Positions 47,819 through 56,127 of a DNA stretch of 64,000 bases are shown piece after piece (position 1 is the first letter of the stretch; every line of letters begins with the position of its first letter). Position numbers and translations under genes: made by a program. The DNA is from Rhodobacterales bacterium (GTDB lineage Bacteria > Pseudomonadota > Alphaproteobacteria > Rhodobacterales > Rhodobacteraceae), in contig PDRW01000034.1 of the NCBI GenBank assembly GCA_002746935.1, forward strand, positions 1 to 64,000. The letters run 5' to 3'. A model generated the notes under the pieces. It was not told the origin of the DNA, made no database searches, and saw only the letters and a list, made by a program, of their open reading frames with translations.

Positions 47819-48087
47819 GGGGCGGGCCTGCTGAGTTGACCGGCGGGCTGTGCGCCGCTTTGTCTTGCGCCATCCGCCCGGACGGCACGGCGGGGCGGGC
47901 ACAGGTAAACCACCTAGACCACCGCCCCGCCGCCTGTCCAGCCCTGAAGCATTTCAGGCGTTTCAGGCACGCGACCCACCACAGCAGCAGCGTCAGAGCG
48001 GCAGCGGTCCCGGTATCGCCCGTGCCCCGGCAACACTCCCTTGCCCGGCTGGCAACCGGGACCGCTCCCGCAGGCCTGCCCCGATGC

Positions 48088-49083
48088 TCATCGCACCACC
48101 TCGGCCGGCACGCCATGTTGCACGAGGGTGTAGCACGCCCGGCCACGCCGTTTCGACTCATAGAGCGCGGCGTCGGCATCGCGCTGCATCCGTTCGGGAT
48201 CGGGGCGGGCGTAGAGCGAGGAGGGCGCAATGCCAATGGAGGCGGAAATGCGGGCCTCGCCGTCGCCGCAGGGCACCGGTTCCTCAAGCCGTTCGATCAC
48301 CCGCCCGGCCAGGGCACCCAGCTGTTCCGCATCCATCATGTTTTTGAAAACAATGACGAATTCATCGCCCCCGACCCGCGCGACAACATCTTCCGCACGG
48401 GTGAGTTCGTTGAGGACCCGGGCCACGCTCTCCAGCACGAGATCGCCTGCCGCGTGACCCAGCGTATCGTTTACCGCCTTGAAGAAGTCGAGATCGACAT
48501 GCATCAGCGTAAACGGGGTGCCCCGGGACACAATCCGCGCGAGCGCCTGGTCGAGCGCGCGGCGGTTATAGAGGCCGGTGAGCGTGTCGGTCAGCGCCTC
48601 GGCCTGCGCCACCGCCCTGGCCCCCGCAAGCCGCCCCGCGGTCTTGCTCGCCTCCTCCATCGCCGCGGCATTGGCCTCGACGAGATAGAGCAGTTCGAGC
48701 GTCAGGTCGGTGGCGGCGAAATCGGAGCCGGCAAGGCCGAACCGCGCGACCGCCTCCACCACGGCAATTCCAAAGGAGAGATTCAGCAACACCCCCTCGC
48801 CGCCTGCAAGGCAGATCGCGGTCGCGGTGAGCGGGGTGCGGGCGGCATCGCGCAGACGCAGAGAAATCCTGGTGCCGGAGGCCTCGCAAGCCGCGTTGAT
48901 GTCGGCCCCGGCCGGCCTGCGCAGTTCAAACAATTCGTGGAACCCGGCCCCGGCCAGAACCCTTCCGGGGCAGACCTTGGCCAGCGTCGGCCCGGCATGG
49001 AGCATTGTACCGTCCGGCGCGACCAGAACATGCATCGGCATCAGAACGTCGAGCCCGTCGGGGGCGAAGGAAACCAGTTTCAT
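48088..49083 (-). CDS. Diguanylate cyclase with HNOBA sensory domain
   Basis: A 331-residue cytoplasmic protein. Residues 14-140 match the heme-NO-binding-associated (HNOBA) domain of soluble guanylate cyclases: LVAPDGTMLHAGPTL, FHELFELRRP, and FGLAGSDFAATDLTLELLYL. A helix (140-162) leads into a GGDEF domain with intact GGDEF at 238-242 and a product-inhibition site R229-x-x-D232. It should make c-di-GMP. Its ATG overlaps the H-NOX stop (ATGA), so the two are coupled and probably interact. Confidence 0.88.
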   Translation of the reverse strand: MKLVSFAPDGLDVLMPMHVLVAPDGTMLHAGPTLAKVCPGRVLAGAGFHELFELRRPAGADINAACEASGTRISLRLRDAARTPLTATAICLAGGEGVLLNLSFGIAVVEAVARFGLAGSDFAATDLTLELLYLVEANAAAMEEASKTAGRLAGARAVAQAEALTDTLTGLYNRRALDQALARIVSRGTPFTLMHVDLDFFKAVNDTLGHAAGDLVLESVARVLNELTRAEDVVARVGGDEFVIVFKNMMDAEQLGALAGRVIERLEEPVPCGDGEARISASIGIAPSSLYARPDPERMQRDADAALYESKRRGRACYTLVQHGVPAEVVR

Positions 49084-49682
49084 TCCACCGCCCTTTCCGC
49101 GACCGGCGCGGCAAGGTCAAACTCGCGCCCCTCGGCAAATTCCGCGTCAGCCAGCTGGATGGTCAGGATCTCCGCCCCGCCGGATTCGCCCTCGTAGTCG
49201 ATCAGCACCAATGCGCCGTAATCGTCCGCGAGCGCCCTCAGCAGGCCAAGGTAGACATGGCCGAACCCCTTGTGCGGCGAGTGGCAGGCGAGCCGGTAGG
49301 TGCCCCCGCCCTGCTCGCCGACCTCGATCTGCGGCAGATCGAGATCGGGCACCGCAAGGCGGGCACGGCCGCGCAGATCTTCCAGAGAAGCAAGAAAATC
49401 CTCGTAGTCCACGCCCCCGAAACGCAACAGGCGGCGGATCCGCTCCGCGGTGGGGCTGGCGACAAGGAATGTGCCGAAATCCTCGAGCAGCATGTCGGGC
49501 GGTTTGCCAAGCCGCGCGGAGGCGCTTTCAAGCATCTGGTAAGACAGCGCGTCATCATAGTGGAGCACCGCTTCGAAACTGTCGAACCCTGTGTCCAGAT
49601 CTTCCACCACCGCCGCCCAGAGCGGCGCGCCATAGGTAACCTCCAGAAAGCTTTCGAACGATCGGTTGACGAGCCCATGCAT
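49080..49682 (-). CDS. H-NOX (heme-NO-binding) domain protein with altered heme motifs
   Basis: A 200-residue stand-alone H-NOX protein. The N-terminus MHGLVNRSFESFLEVTYGA and LLEDFGTFLV fit the family, which senses NO or O2 through heme. Two key sites deviate. The proximal-ligand position in LEDLRGRARLAVPDL is Arg104 instead of His. The YxSxR heme-propionate motif reads C133-x-S135-x-H137. Either change alone should weaken normal heme binding. The ATG at 49682 gives the family N-terminus; a GTG 11 codons upstream is possible. It is coupled to the HNOBA-GGDEF gene and preceded by a CtrA-like site. Confidence 0.82.
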   Translation of the reverse strand: MHGLVNRSFESFLEVTYGAPLWAAVVEDLDTGFDSFEAVLHYDDALSYQMLESASARLGKPPDMLLEDFGTFLVASPTAERIRRLLRFGGVDYEDFLASLEDLRGRARLAVPDLDLPQIEVGEQGGGTYRLACHSPHKGFGHVYLGLLRALADDYGALVLIDYEGESGGAEILTIQLADAEFAEGREFDLAAPVAERAVE

Positions 49683-49730
49683 GATACGCACCCCGGATAC
49701 CCAAAACAGGATCACCCTAGGACAGAAGTG

Positions 49731-49745
49731 TTAACAGGAGCGTAA
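49731..49745 (-). promoter_or_regulatory. CtrA-box-like site before the H-NOX gene
   Basis: TTAA-N7-GTAA on the plus strand (TTAC-N7-TTAA on the gene strand), one mismatch from the CtrA consensus, about 50 bp upstream of the ATG at 49682, next to an AT-rich promoter-like stretch (49790-49870). Confidence 0.4.
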
Positions 49746-49886
49746 GCCCGGCCGGCGGATTGCGGTTTCTGACACCGTGGTTAGCGGTTGGCTTCAAAAC
49801 TGCGGAAGATCTGAATTCTTACTTTAACTTTCAGTTTTACCACATTGATTGCCAGTGCTTTTCCAAACGAAGGCAAGCCCGCTGCA

Positions 49887-50597
49887 TCACAAGCCCTCAC
49901 AACGCCCTGACAGCCAGTCCGGCAGTTCGCCAATGTCGCGCAGCACCGCATCCGCCAGCGGCGCGAGAGTTTCGGCCCCCGCAAGCCCGGTCAGCACGCC
50001 GACGCAGCGCATCCCCGCTGCCCGGCCCGCGCGGAGGTCATGGAGACTGTCGCCCACCATCGCGACCCGCTCCGGGGCGACGCCGACCGCCCGCGCGAAG
50101 GCGAACAACTGCCCCGGCGCCGGCTTGCCGCCGTAACCGCTGTCGGAACCTGCAATGAAGTCGAACATGGTGCCGACGCCGGCGGCGGAGAGATGAGCGC
50201 GCGCCGGGGCCTCGGCGTCATTGGTGGCAACGCCAAGCCGCAGCCCCATCGCCCGGAGGCGGTCGAGCAAAGGCACAAGCGGCACCGCCTCCGCCATCGG
50301 CGCGCGGGCGGCCTCGGCGTTCAGCCGCCCGATCAACTCCTGCGCGGTCAGCCCCAGCACCGGAGCCACGCTGCCCGCCACCTCCTCAGGTGTGCCCGCG
50401 ATCACCAGTGAGTCAGCGCAGAACCTGTGGGCCCGCCGATCGAAGCCGAGCACGCCCGCAAGCGCCTCCGCGAGACCCGCGTCACCCCCCGACCAATGCG
50501 CCAGCATGGTCTCGACCCAGGCGACCCAGGTGGCGTTGAAATCAAAAAGCGTGCCGTCCTTGTCAAACAGGATGGCATCGGCGCGCAGCGTCTTCAT
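49887..50597 (-). CDS. HAD family hydrolase, phosphoglycolate phosphatase-like
   Basis: A 236-residue haloacid-dehalogenase phosphatase. Motif I is D12-K-D14-G-T, motif II ATND, and motif III/IV around KPAPGQLF and MVGDSLHDLRAG. An alpha-helical cap lies between residues 20 and 95. It resembles Gph, but substrate ranges in this family are broad. It overlaps the upstream DUF3572 gene by four bases (ATGA), and the pair is divergent from pleD. Confidence 0.88.
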   Translation of the reverse strand: MKTLRADAILFDKDGTLFDFNATWVAWVETMLAHWSGGDAGLAEALAGVLGFDRRAHRFCADSLVIAGTPEEVAGSVAPVLGLTAQELIGRLNAEAARAPMAEAVPLVPLLDRLRAMGLRLGVATNDAEAPARAHLSAAGVGTMFDFIAGSDSGYGGKPAPGQLFAFARAVGVAPERVAMVGDSLHDLRAGRAAGMRCVGVLTGLAGAETLAPLADAVLRDIGELPDWLSGRCEGL

Positions 50598-50872
50598 GTC
50601 CAGTTCACCTCTCCACCGCCGGGCAGCGCGTGGCGCGCGCGCATCGGGATGTCATAGGCGAGCCCTGCCGCATCGCAGAACCCGGTAACCCATCTGTCGT
50701 CCATCAGGAGAAAATCGAGCACGGCGCCGAGAAACGCCGGCTCCCCCGCCTGAGCCTTCAGATCTTCCGTTGACGCGCCGGAAGCCCTTAGAAAAACAGG
50801 GAAAATCTCGTCGTTCCCGGCCAGCCAGGCAAGCGCCTGCAAGCCCACGGTTTCGGCAATTTCCTGCTTCAT
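50594..50872 (-). CDS. DUF3572 family protein
   Basis: A 92-residue, mostly helical, acidic protein. Typical family segments are GLQALAWLAGNDEIFPVFLRASG and LGAVLDFLLMDDRWV. No function is known. DUF3572 genes commonly sit divergently next to pleD in alphaproteobacteria, as here. It is translationally coupled to the HAD phosphatase. Confidence 0.87.
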   Translation of the reverse strand: MKQEIAETVGLQALAWLAGNDEIFPVFLRASGASTEDLKAQAGEPAFLGAVLDFLLMDDRWVTGFCDAAGLAYDIPMRARHALPGGGEVNWT

Positions 50873-50967
50873 GGTGCGGTTTTCCCCGGGCCCGGAAACC
50901 CTTTGTTAACGATTCTCGGGCAACATTAACCAAACGACCGCAAATCAACAGAGCGAAGCGCATCTAT

Positions 50968-52359
50968 ATGGTTGGCCGCATCCTCATCGCAGACAGTTCC
51001 GCCGCCAACAGGGTGATCCTGAAGGCGAAGCTCGAAGCGGCGCGCTATGTCATTCTCCAGGCCGCCAGCTGCGAGGAAATGGCGGACTGTGTCGCCAGGC
51101 AACGGCCCGACATGGTCATTCTCGATGCCCGCCTGCCCGGACAGGCGGCGCAGGGGCTGGACTGGCTGCGCGCGGCAAGAGGCGAGGCCGGAATGACCGA
51201 ACTGCCGGTGATCGTGACCGATGCGGTGCCCGGCCGTGCCCAGCGGCTTGAGGCACTGGCGGCCGGCGCCGACGTTTATCTCGAAAAGCCCTTCGATGAG
51301 GTTACCCTGCTCGCCCTGGTGCGTCACCAGATGCGGATGCGGGTGATGCACGAGGAACTGACCCGGCGGCAGGATACCGCCAGAGAGCTGGGCTTCACCG
51401 AGATTCTGCCCGACCCCGGGCGAATGCCGCGCGTGGCGGTGATCGCGCCGGACCCCGCCGAAGGGCTCGCATGGCGCGGCGCGCTGGCGGAGCGGCTTGA
51501 CGCGCGGGTGCTGGTGATCGACCGCAACGGCGCGCTCGACCGCTGGGCCGAGGGCGACGCGCCCGACGCTTTCGTCATCGGCGCCGGGCTCGCGCACGAC
51601 CGCGACGGGCTGATGCTGGTGAGCGAGCTGCGCTCGCGTCCCGCCACCCGGCACGCGGTGATCGTGATCCACGACAGCGCGGCCAATCCCGACACAATGC
51701 CCTCCGCCCTCGACATCGGCGCCAACGCGGTCACCCAGGGCGGCTTTGACCCCGAAGAAATCGCGGTCCGGCTGACACCGCTGATCGCGCGCAAACGCGA
51801 AGTGGACGCGCTGCGCGATTCGGTCGATGCGCGCCTCAGCCTGGCGGTGCTCGACCCGCTCACCGGGCTTTACAACCGCCGCTATGCCGAGACCTACATG
51901 CGCCGGGTAATCGCCCAGGCCTGCCAGACCGGCCAGCCCTTTGCCCTGATGCTGCTCGACCTCGACCGGTTCAAGCGGGTAAACGACAGCTACGGCCATA
52001 TCGCCGGCGATGAAGTGCTGATCGAGACCGCGCGGCGGTTGCAGGCGAATGTGCGCGAGGTGGACATGCTGGTGCGCCACGGTGGCGAGGAATTCCTGAT
52101 CGCCATGCCGGCGACGGGTTACGACGCCGCCTCTCAGGCCGCCGAACGGTTGCGGCAGGTCATCGGCGGGGCGCCGATGCGCACGGCGCATGGGCGCGAA
52201 TTGCCGGTCACCGTTTCGATCGGGGTCACGGTCTGCACCGGCGCGCCGAACGAGACACATGACCTTCCGGGTCTGATCGAAGCGGCCGACCGGGCACTTT
52301 ATGCCTCGAAAACCCACGGCCGCAACATGGTGCGTTTCGCCGGCAGTGCCGCCGCCTGA
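50968..52359 (+). CDS. pleD: PleD-type response regulator diguanylate cyclase
   Basis: A 463-residue two-component output protein with REC - REC-like adaptor - GGDEF architecture. Receiver 1 has the phosphoacceptor D53 (ILDARLPG) and the lysine in YLEKPFDE. The second receiver-like domain (about 150-290) lacks an obvious phosphoacceptor. The cyclase has GGEEF at 372-376 and an inhibitory site R363-x-x-D366. In Caulobacter PleD controls polar development through c-di-GMP. The ATG at 50968 matches family length. No cognate kinase is adjacent. Confidence 0.94.
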   Translation: MVGRILIADSSAANRVILKAKLEAARYVILQAASCEEMADCVARQRPDMVILDARLPGQAAQGLDWLRAARGEAGMTELPVIVTDAVPGRAQRLEALAAGADVYLEKPFDEVTLLALVRHQMRMRVMHEELTRRQDTARELGFTEILPDPGRMPRVAVIAPDPAEGLAWRGALAERLDARVLVIDRNGALDRWAEGDAPDAFVIGAGLAHDRDGLMLVSELRSRPATRHAVIVIHDSAANPDTMPSALDIGANAVTQGGFDPEEIAVRLTPLIARKREVDALRDSVDARLSLAVLDPLTGLYNRRYAETYMRRVIAQACQTGQPFALMLLDLDRFKRVNDSYGHIAGDEVLIETARRLQANVREVDMLVRHGGEEFLIAMPATGYDAASQAAERLRQVIGGAPMRTAHGRELPVTVSIGVTVCTGAPNETHDLPGLIEAADRALYASKTHGRNMVRFAGSAAA

Positions 52360-52380
52360 CCCGGCGCGCGGATCCAAGGC

Positions 52381-52563
52381 ATGTCGCGCAAAAGTGGACA
52401 CCGGTTTTGCGCTTTCCGACATGCCGCAACAAACCGGCATGTCGCGCAAAAGTGGACACCGGTCTTGCGCTTTCCGACATGCCGCAACAAACCGGCATGT
52501 CGCGCAAAAGTGGACACCGGTCTTGCGCCTTCCGACATGCCGCAACAAACCGGCATGTCGCGC
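52381..52563. repeat. 58-bp tandem repeat with hairpin potential, three copies plus
   Basis: Copies start at 52381, 52439, 52497, with a truncated fourth at 52555. Each unit contains nested inverted repeats: GCATGTCG with CGACATGC outside, and CGCAAAA with TTTTGCG inside. Copies 2 and 3 carry a one-base change in the inner arm. The array lies between convergent pleD and sulfotransferase genes. A 58-base period cannot encode an in-frame repeat. Confidence 0.88.
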
Positions 52564-52639
52564 CATGCGGCGGCAAACCCCATTGGGCGTCACCCGCCCC
52601 CGAAAGCAGCGCAACGGCGGCTTCGCCTCATTGCCCTCT

Positions 52640-53398
52640 CTACGCGGAGGGACCGCCGTAAAATCCACTCACCAGCGCATGCAGGCGCATGTCGTTCCGG
52701 CTCTTTTCCTCGACCATCTCACGCACATGCGGCGGCACATCCGCGGCGGCGGGAGCGGGAATTGTGCCAGCGTTTTCATGGTGTTCGTGCAGCGGACCCT
52801 TCAGCCCGTGCGAGATCCGGAAGTGTTCCAGGCTTGCGCCCAGATGCTCTGTCGTGCCGATGAAGGAATAGTATTTCGTCAGCAGTTCCAGCGCATGATC
52901 GAAGTCATAGAACAACCCGATGAGGAGATGCGTCTGGTAGTCGATCTGCAGATCGCGCGCATAATCCTCGATCGTGGGGAAACGCGCGTTGAAGCTCTCG
53001 TTGTCCGGATGTTTGGGCGAGCAATTGTAATTGTAGTTCGACAGGAACCGCGCCAAGGGATCGCGGATGACGGTGGCGGACTTGATCGGCAATTCCTGAT
53101 TGCGCCAGACCTGGATTTCGCCCCAGCCGAAATGCCCGATCAGCACCTGACGGCATTTGCGGTTGCTGCGTGCATACAGCGCCTGGCGGGATTTGCTGCG
53201 GAAAGACTGATGCACGTTCTCCCAACCCACGGAGTGAACCACATCAAAAGCCTCTTGCAGCGCCTTGCCGACGGACATGCCGGCCGTCTTCGGAATATGC
53301 GCAAACAGGATGATGTCGCTGTCATCGTAAAACGCATCCGCCGGAACCCGGGCCGGATCGAAACGATCTTCAAAAGCCCGCAGAATATCGCCGCTCAT
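52640..53398 (-). CDS. Sulfotransferase family protein
   Basis: A 252-residue PAPS-dependent-type sulfotransferase. The 5'-phosphosulfate loop is AHIPKTAGMSVGKAL near residue 33, and the 3'-phosphate region is VIRDPLARFLSNYNY. These two motifs define the family, which modifies polysaccharides, lipids or small molecules. The ATG at 53398 is preferred because the N-terminal extension of the open frame is low-complexity. No glycan gene cluster surrounds it, so the acceptor is unknown. The 58-bp repeat array lies downstream. Confidence 0.83.
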   Translation of the reverse strand: MSGDILRAFEDRFDPARVPADAFYDDSDIILFAHIPKTAGMSVGKALQEAFDVVHSVGWENVHQSFRSKSRQALYARSNRKCRQVLIGHFGWGEIQVWRNQELPIKSATVIRDPLARFLSNYNYNCSPKHPDNESFNARFPTIEDYARDLQIDYQTHLLIGLFYDFDHALELLTKYYSFIGTTEHLGASLEHFRISHGLKGPLHEHHENAGTIPAPAAADVPPHVREMVEEKSRNDMRLHALVSGFYGGPSA

Positions 53399-53671
53399 GT
53401 CGTCTCCCGGACCTTTTTGCCGGATCGTTTGCCGGACCACCTCCCGGGGCAAAACAGCCGCGCCAGCGGTGCGCGCCCCATGTGAGTATGGCCGTAGCTC
53501 AGGGCGGGGGCAGCTGTCAATTGCCGAAACTGCCGGGCGGCGCCCGTTTGCTGCCGTCCGCTTGCCGTTCCTGTCCCGGGCAAACTCCGGATCTCCCCCG
53601 GAGCCACGGCGCGGTGCCATCCGCCACGCCCTTCTGCGGGGCCGGAAGAGGCCCTGCACCGCCTGGCGGGG

Positions 53672-54238
53672 TCAGGGGTCAGCGTCTTCCCTGCCCGCTT
53701 CCGGACCGCGACCGCCCGGTGAACGGGTCACGGCACCGGGAAAGCACCGTTCCAGCCGGTCGGCAAAGGCGGCCCGGTCGCCGGCGCTCATCGCGGCGAT
53801 CTGGTCGACCAGGATCGCCTGACCCGCAGTGACGCGCGTCTGAACCCGCGCAGTCTGTGCCGCCAGCACCTCGGCCGCAGCGGTGGGATCGAAAGGCTCG
53901 GCCCGCACCGCCGCCACGAAAGCACGCAGATCGGCAGCCAGCGCCGCCCTGTCCGGCCCCCTGCCCTGGCCGGAGGCACGAAACGCCTCGGCCATGTCCC
54001 GGCGCGCCGCAGGCGGCAGCGCGTCGAAGAAGGGCCCCAGCCCGCCGTCGCGCAGCAGTCTGCGGTCGGAGGATCCCATGTGGCGATGGTCGTGGCCACC
54101 GCGCAAGAATGCGCCCGCCACCATCGCCAGCACCAACATGTTGAGGGTGAGCGATAGTGCAAACAGCCGTTTCGGCCAGCGCCGGGCGGTTTGACGGGCG
54201 GGTCGCGGCGCGTTCGGTCTGGTGGTGGTCCCGGTCAT
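53672..54238 (-). CDS. Periplasmic heavy-metal-sensor-like membrane protein
   Basis: A 188-residue protein with one membrane segment (about 24-44, FALSLTLNMLVLAMVAGAFL) and a helical periplasmic domain. The first external residues, GGHDHRHMG, are metal-binding in character. Helices with PPAARRDMAEAFRASG resemble the CnrX/Spy-like heavy-metal resistance family. It overlaps the anti-sigma candidate upstream (ATGA) and ends the ECF operon. By analogy with CnrYXH it could sense metal and modulate the sigma factor. That role is inferred. Confidence 0.75.
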   Translation of the reverse strand: MTGTTTRPNAPRPARQTARRWPKRLFALSLTLNMLVLAMVAGAFLRGGHDHRHMGSSDRRLLRDGGLGPFFDALPPAARRDMAEAFRASGQGRGPDRAALAADLRAFVAAVRAEPFDPTAAAEVLAAQTARVQTRVTAGQAILVDQIAAMSAGDRAAFADRLERCFPGAVTRSPGGRGPEAGREDADP

Positions 54239-54648
54239 CCTGTGCTCTCCTCGGCGAGGCCCTCGAAGCCCGAATAGCCTGGCAACAGGTCCTCGAGCTC
54301 ATAACCCGTGTCGCTCACGGAAAGTCCGGGCAACAGACGCCCGCCCGCGAGAGTGTTGATCCGGTCGGGTGCGGCAAAGCCGATCCAGACCCCGGCGACC
54401 GCGGCCGCGCCAAGGCTTGCCAGCGCCGGCCAGCCGCCGATCCCGTCCAGAAGACGGGTCCAGACCCCCGGGCTCCGGGGGGCCGGCCGGGGACGGACGG
54501 GGTTTGGCATGCGCGCGTCGAGCTCCGCCTCGGCGTCGGCCACGATCCGGGCCATCACCCCGGCCCCGGGTTCCGGCGGCCGGGCTCGCCCGGCGGCAAA
54601 AAACGCCTCGAGCGTTTCGTCCGTAATCTCGGTCTCAGTCTTCGCCAT
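54235..54648 (-). CDS. Putative anti-sigma factor
   Basis: A 137-residue protein that begins inside the sigma-factor gene (14-bp overlap). The cytoplasmic N-terminal 65 residues (ETLEAFFAAGRARPPEPGAG, then ARIVADAEAELDARM) are followed by one membrane span (about 73-91, GWPALASLGAAAVAGVWIG) and a short external domain. Position and topology are those of an ECF anti-sigma factor. There is no ZAS zinc motif and no clear family match, so the role is contextual. Confidence 0.6.
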   Translation of the reverse strand: MAKTETEITDETLEAFFAAGRARPPEPGAGVMARIVADAEAELDARMPNPVRPRPAPRSPGVWTRLLDGIGGWPALASLGAAAVAGVWIGFAAPDRINTLAGGRLLPGLSVSDTGYELEDLLPGYSGFEGLAEESTG

Positions 54649-55219
54649 ATCCCAACTCCTCGCGCCGGCCGGCCAGAAGGGCCACCAGCGCCCGTTTGCC
54701 CCGGGCGGTCAGGCTTTCCACCGCCTCGACGCTGATTTCCAGCACCTCGGCGATCTCCGGATTCGTCAGCCCCTCGAGATGCCGCAGGGTCACCGCGGCC
54801 CGCTGGCGTTCCGGCAGCCGGGCCAGCGCCCGCTCCAGCGCCCGCGCCCGGTCGGCCTCCAGCAGGGTCGCCACCGCGGAAGGCGCGCCGGACGGCGGCT
54901 CCGGGATCGCGTCGAGATCGACCGGGCGGCGTTTGCGCAGACGGTCGATGCAGAGGTTGTGCCCCACATGATACGCCCATGTGCTCACCCTGGCTTCGCC
55001 CGGACGCCATTTCGGCGCGGCTTTCCACAGCCGCAGCATCGTCTCCTGGGTCACGTCCTCGGCCTCGGCCCTGTCACCCAGAAGACGCGCCGCCAGCGCC
55101 ATGACCCGCGGCGCCAGCCGCGCCGTCAGCAGTGCCGCCGCCTCGCGGTCGCCCTTGCCATAGGCGATCAGCAAGGCCTCTTCGGGCGGGTCCGGATCCG
55201 GGTCGACTGCCATGGCCAT
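54635..55219 (-). CDS. ECF RNA polymerase sigma factor
   Basis: A 194-residue group IV sigma factor. Region 2 contains AEDVTQETMLRLWKAAPKW and VSTWAYHVGHNLCIDRLRKR. Region 4 has LPERQRAAVTLRHLEGLTNPEIAEVLEIS, the helix-turn-helix that reads the -35 element. It is part of a four-gene minus-strand unit: EF-hand protein, sigma, anti-sigma candidate, metal-sensor-like protein. The target promoter cannot be told, though self-regulation is usual. Confidence 0.9.
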   Translation of the reverse strand: MAMAVDPDPDPPEEALLIAYGKGDREAAALLTARLAPRVMALAARLLGDRAEAEDVTQETMLRLWKAAPKWRPGEARVSTWAYHVGHNLCIDRLRKRRPVDLDAIPEPPSGAPSAVATLLEADRARALERALARLPERQRAAVTLRHLEGLTNPEIAEVLEISVEAVESLTARGKRALVALLAGRREELGYGED

Positions 55220-55313
55220 CGTCTTCGGTTACCCTCGACTGTGCGCCGCCGCAACCGGACGGCAGGAAATGCCCGGGCGCGTTTCGAAAGTGGAGGCCCC
55301 GCCCGGGCCGGTT

Positions 55314-55940
55314 TCAGCGGTGGCGGCCGGAGCCGTCATGACCGTCGCCGTCACAGCCTTTGTGGCCTTTCCAGCCGCCATGCCCCCCGTGCCCCCTGTG
55401 GGCCACGGCCCTGTCGAACTCCCCCTCCGACCAGGCGTTGTCATCATCGGTATCGAAACGGTCGATCAGCGCCGCGACACCCTCCGCCGGCACCAGCTCA
55501 TCGCCCGACAGCACGCCATCACCGTTGGTATCGCGCGCCGAGATCATCCGCCCGGCCCGCTTCGCCGCGATGGCGGCCGGATCGGCATGTTCGCCCTGCC
55601 AGCCCCGGCCAAAACGGTGCCGGCCGCGGTCTTTGAAAGCGGCGGCGAGTTCTTCCGCGCTCACGCGGCCGTCGCCATCGGTATCGACCTCGGCCACCAT
55701 CCCGGCCACCCGGGCCTCGGCGCGGGCGAGCAATTCGGCCTCGGTGATCCGGCCATCGCCGTCGGCGTCAAGATCGCCGAACTGCACCTCGAACACGCCC
55801 CCCAACGGCCCCGCAAACCCCATGCCGCCCGGTCGCCCCATGGGCCCCTTGCCGCCAAACCCCATCGCGGGCGCGGAAACGGTGAGCATCACGGCGCCGG
55901 CGGCAAGACCGAGGGCAGCAGATCCGATAACGTTTTTCAT
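55314..55940 (-). CDS. Exported EF-hand calcium-binding protein
   Basis: A 208-residue protein with a signal peptide (residues 1-26, ending SAPAMG) and four EF-hand loops: D58-E69, D86-E97, D137-E148 and D163-E174. Three are canonical DxDGDG types; the fourth (DTDDDNAWSEGE) is looser. The Gly/His/Asp-rich tail could bind further metal. AAGGA precedes the ATG at 55940. It lies 94 bp upstream of the sigma gene on the same strand and probably leads the operon, suggesting a calcium- or metal-linked envelope response. Confidence 0.88.
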   Translation of the reverse strand: MKNVIGSAALGLAAGAVMLTVSAPAMGFGGKGPMGRPGGMGFAGPLGGVFEVQFGDLDADGDGRITEAELLARAEARVAGMVAEVDTDGDGRVSAEELAAAFKDRGRHRFGRGWQGEHADPAAIAAKRAGRMISARDTNGDGVLSGDELVPAEGVAALIDRFDTDDDNAWSEGEFDRAVAHRGHGGHGGWKGHKGCDGDGHDGSGRHR

Positions 55941-56127
55941 GTCATTTTCCTTTTCGCTCAGAGTGGTCCGGGGGCGGCCTCTGCGGTTTCTTTGACCCCA
56001 CCGCCCCGGTGTCGTATCTCTGAAACGCAAGCGCCCGGCGGTTCCGTCGCCGGGGATGGTGTTTTTTCGGCCGACCGGCGGTATCCGGCCGCAGGGAAAG
56101 CCGGAATGGCAAAGCGAAGGAGGCGAC

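Noticed and set aside
50900-50945. CtrA site upstream of pleD
   Set aside because: Two TTAAC half-sites are present, but 16 bases lie between the TTAA cores instead of 7, so this is not counted as a CtrA box.
52381-52563. Possible CRISPR array
   Set aside because: The copies are directly adjacent with no unique spacers, and no cas genes are nearby.
52226-52661. Open frames in several phases through the 58-bp repeats, encoding Cys-rich repeats such as RFVAACRKAQ
   Set aside because: A 58-base period shifts frame each unit, no ribosome site is present, and the DNA is better explained as a palindromic repeat.
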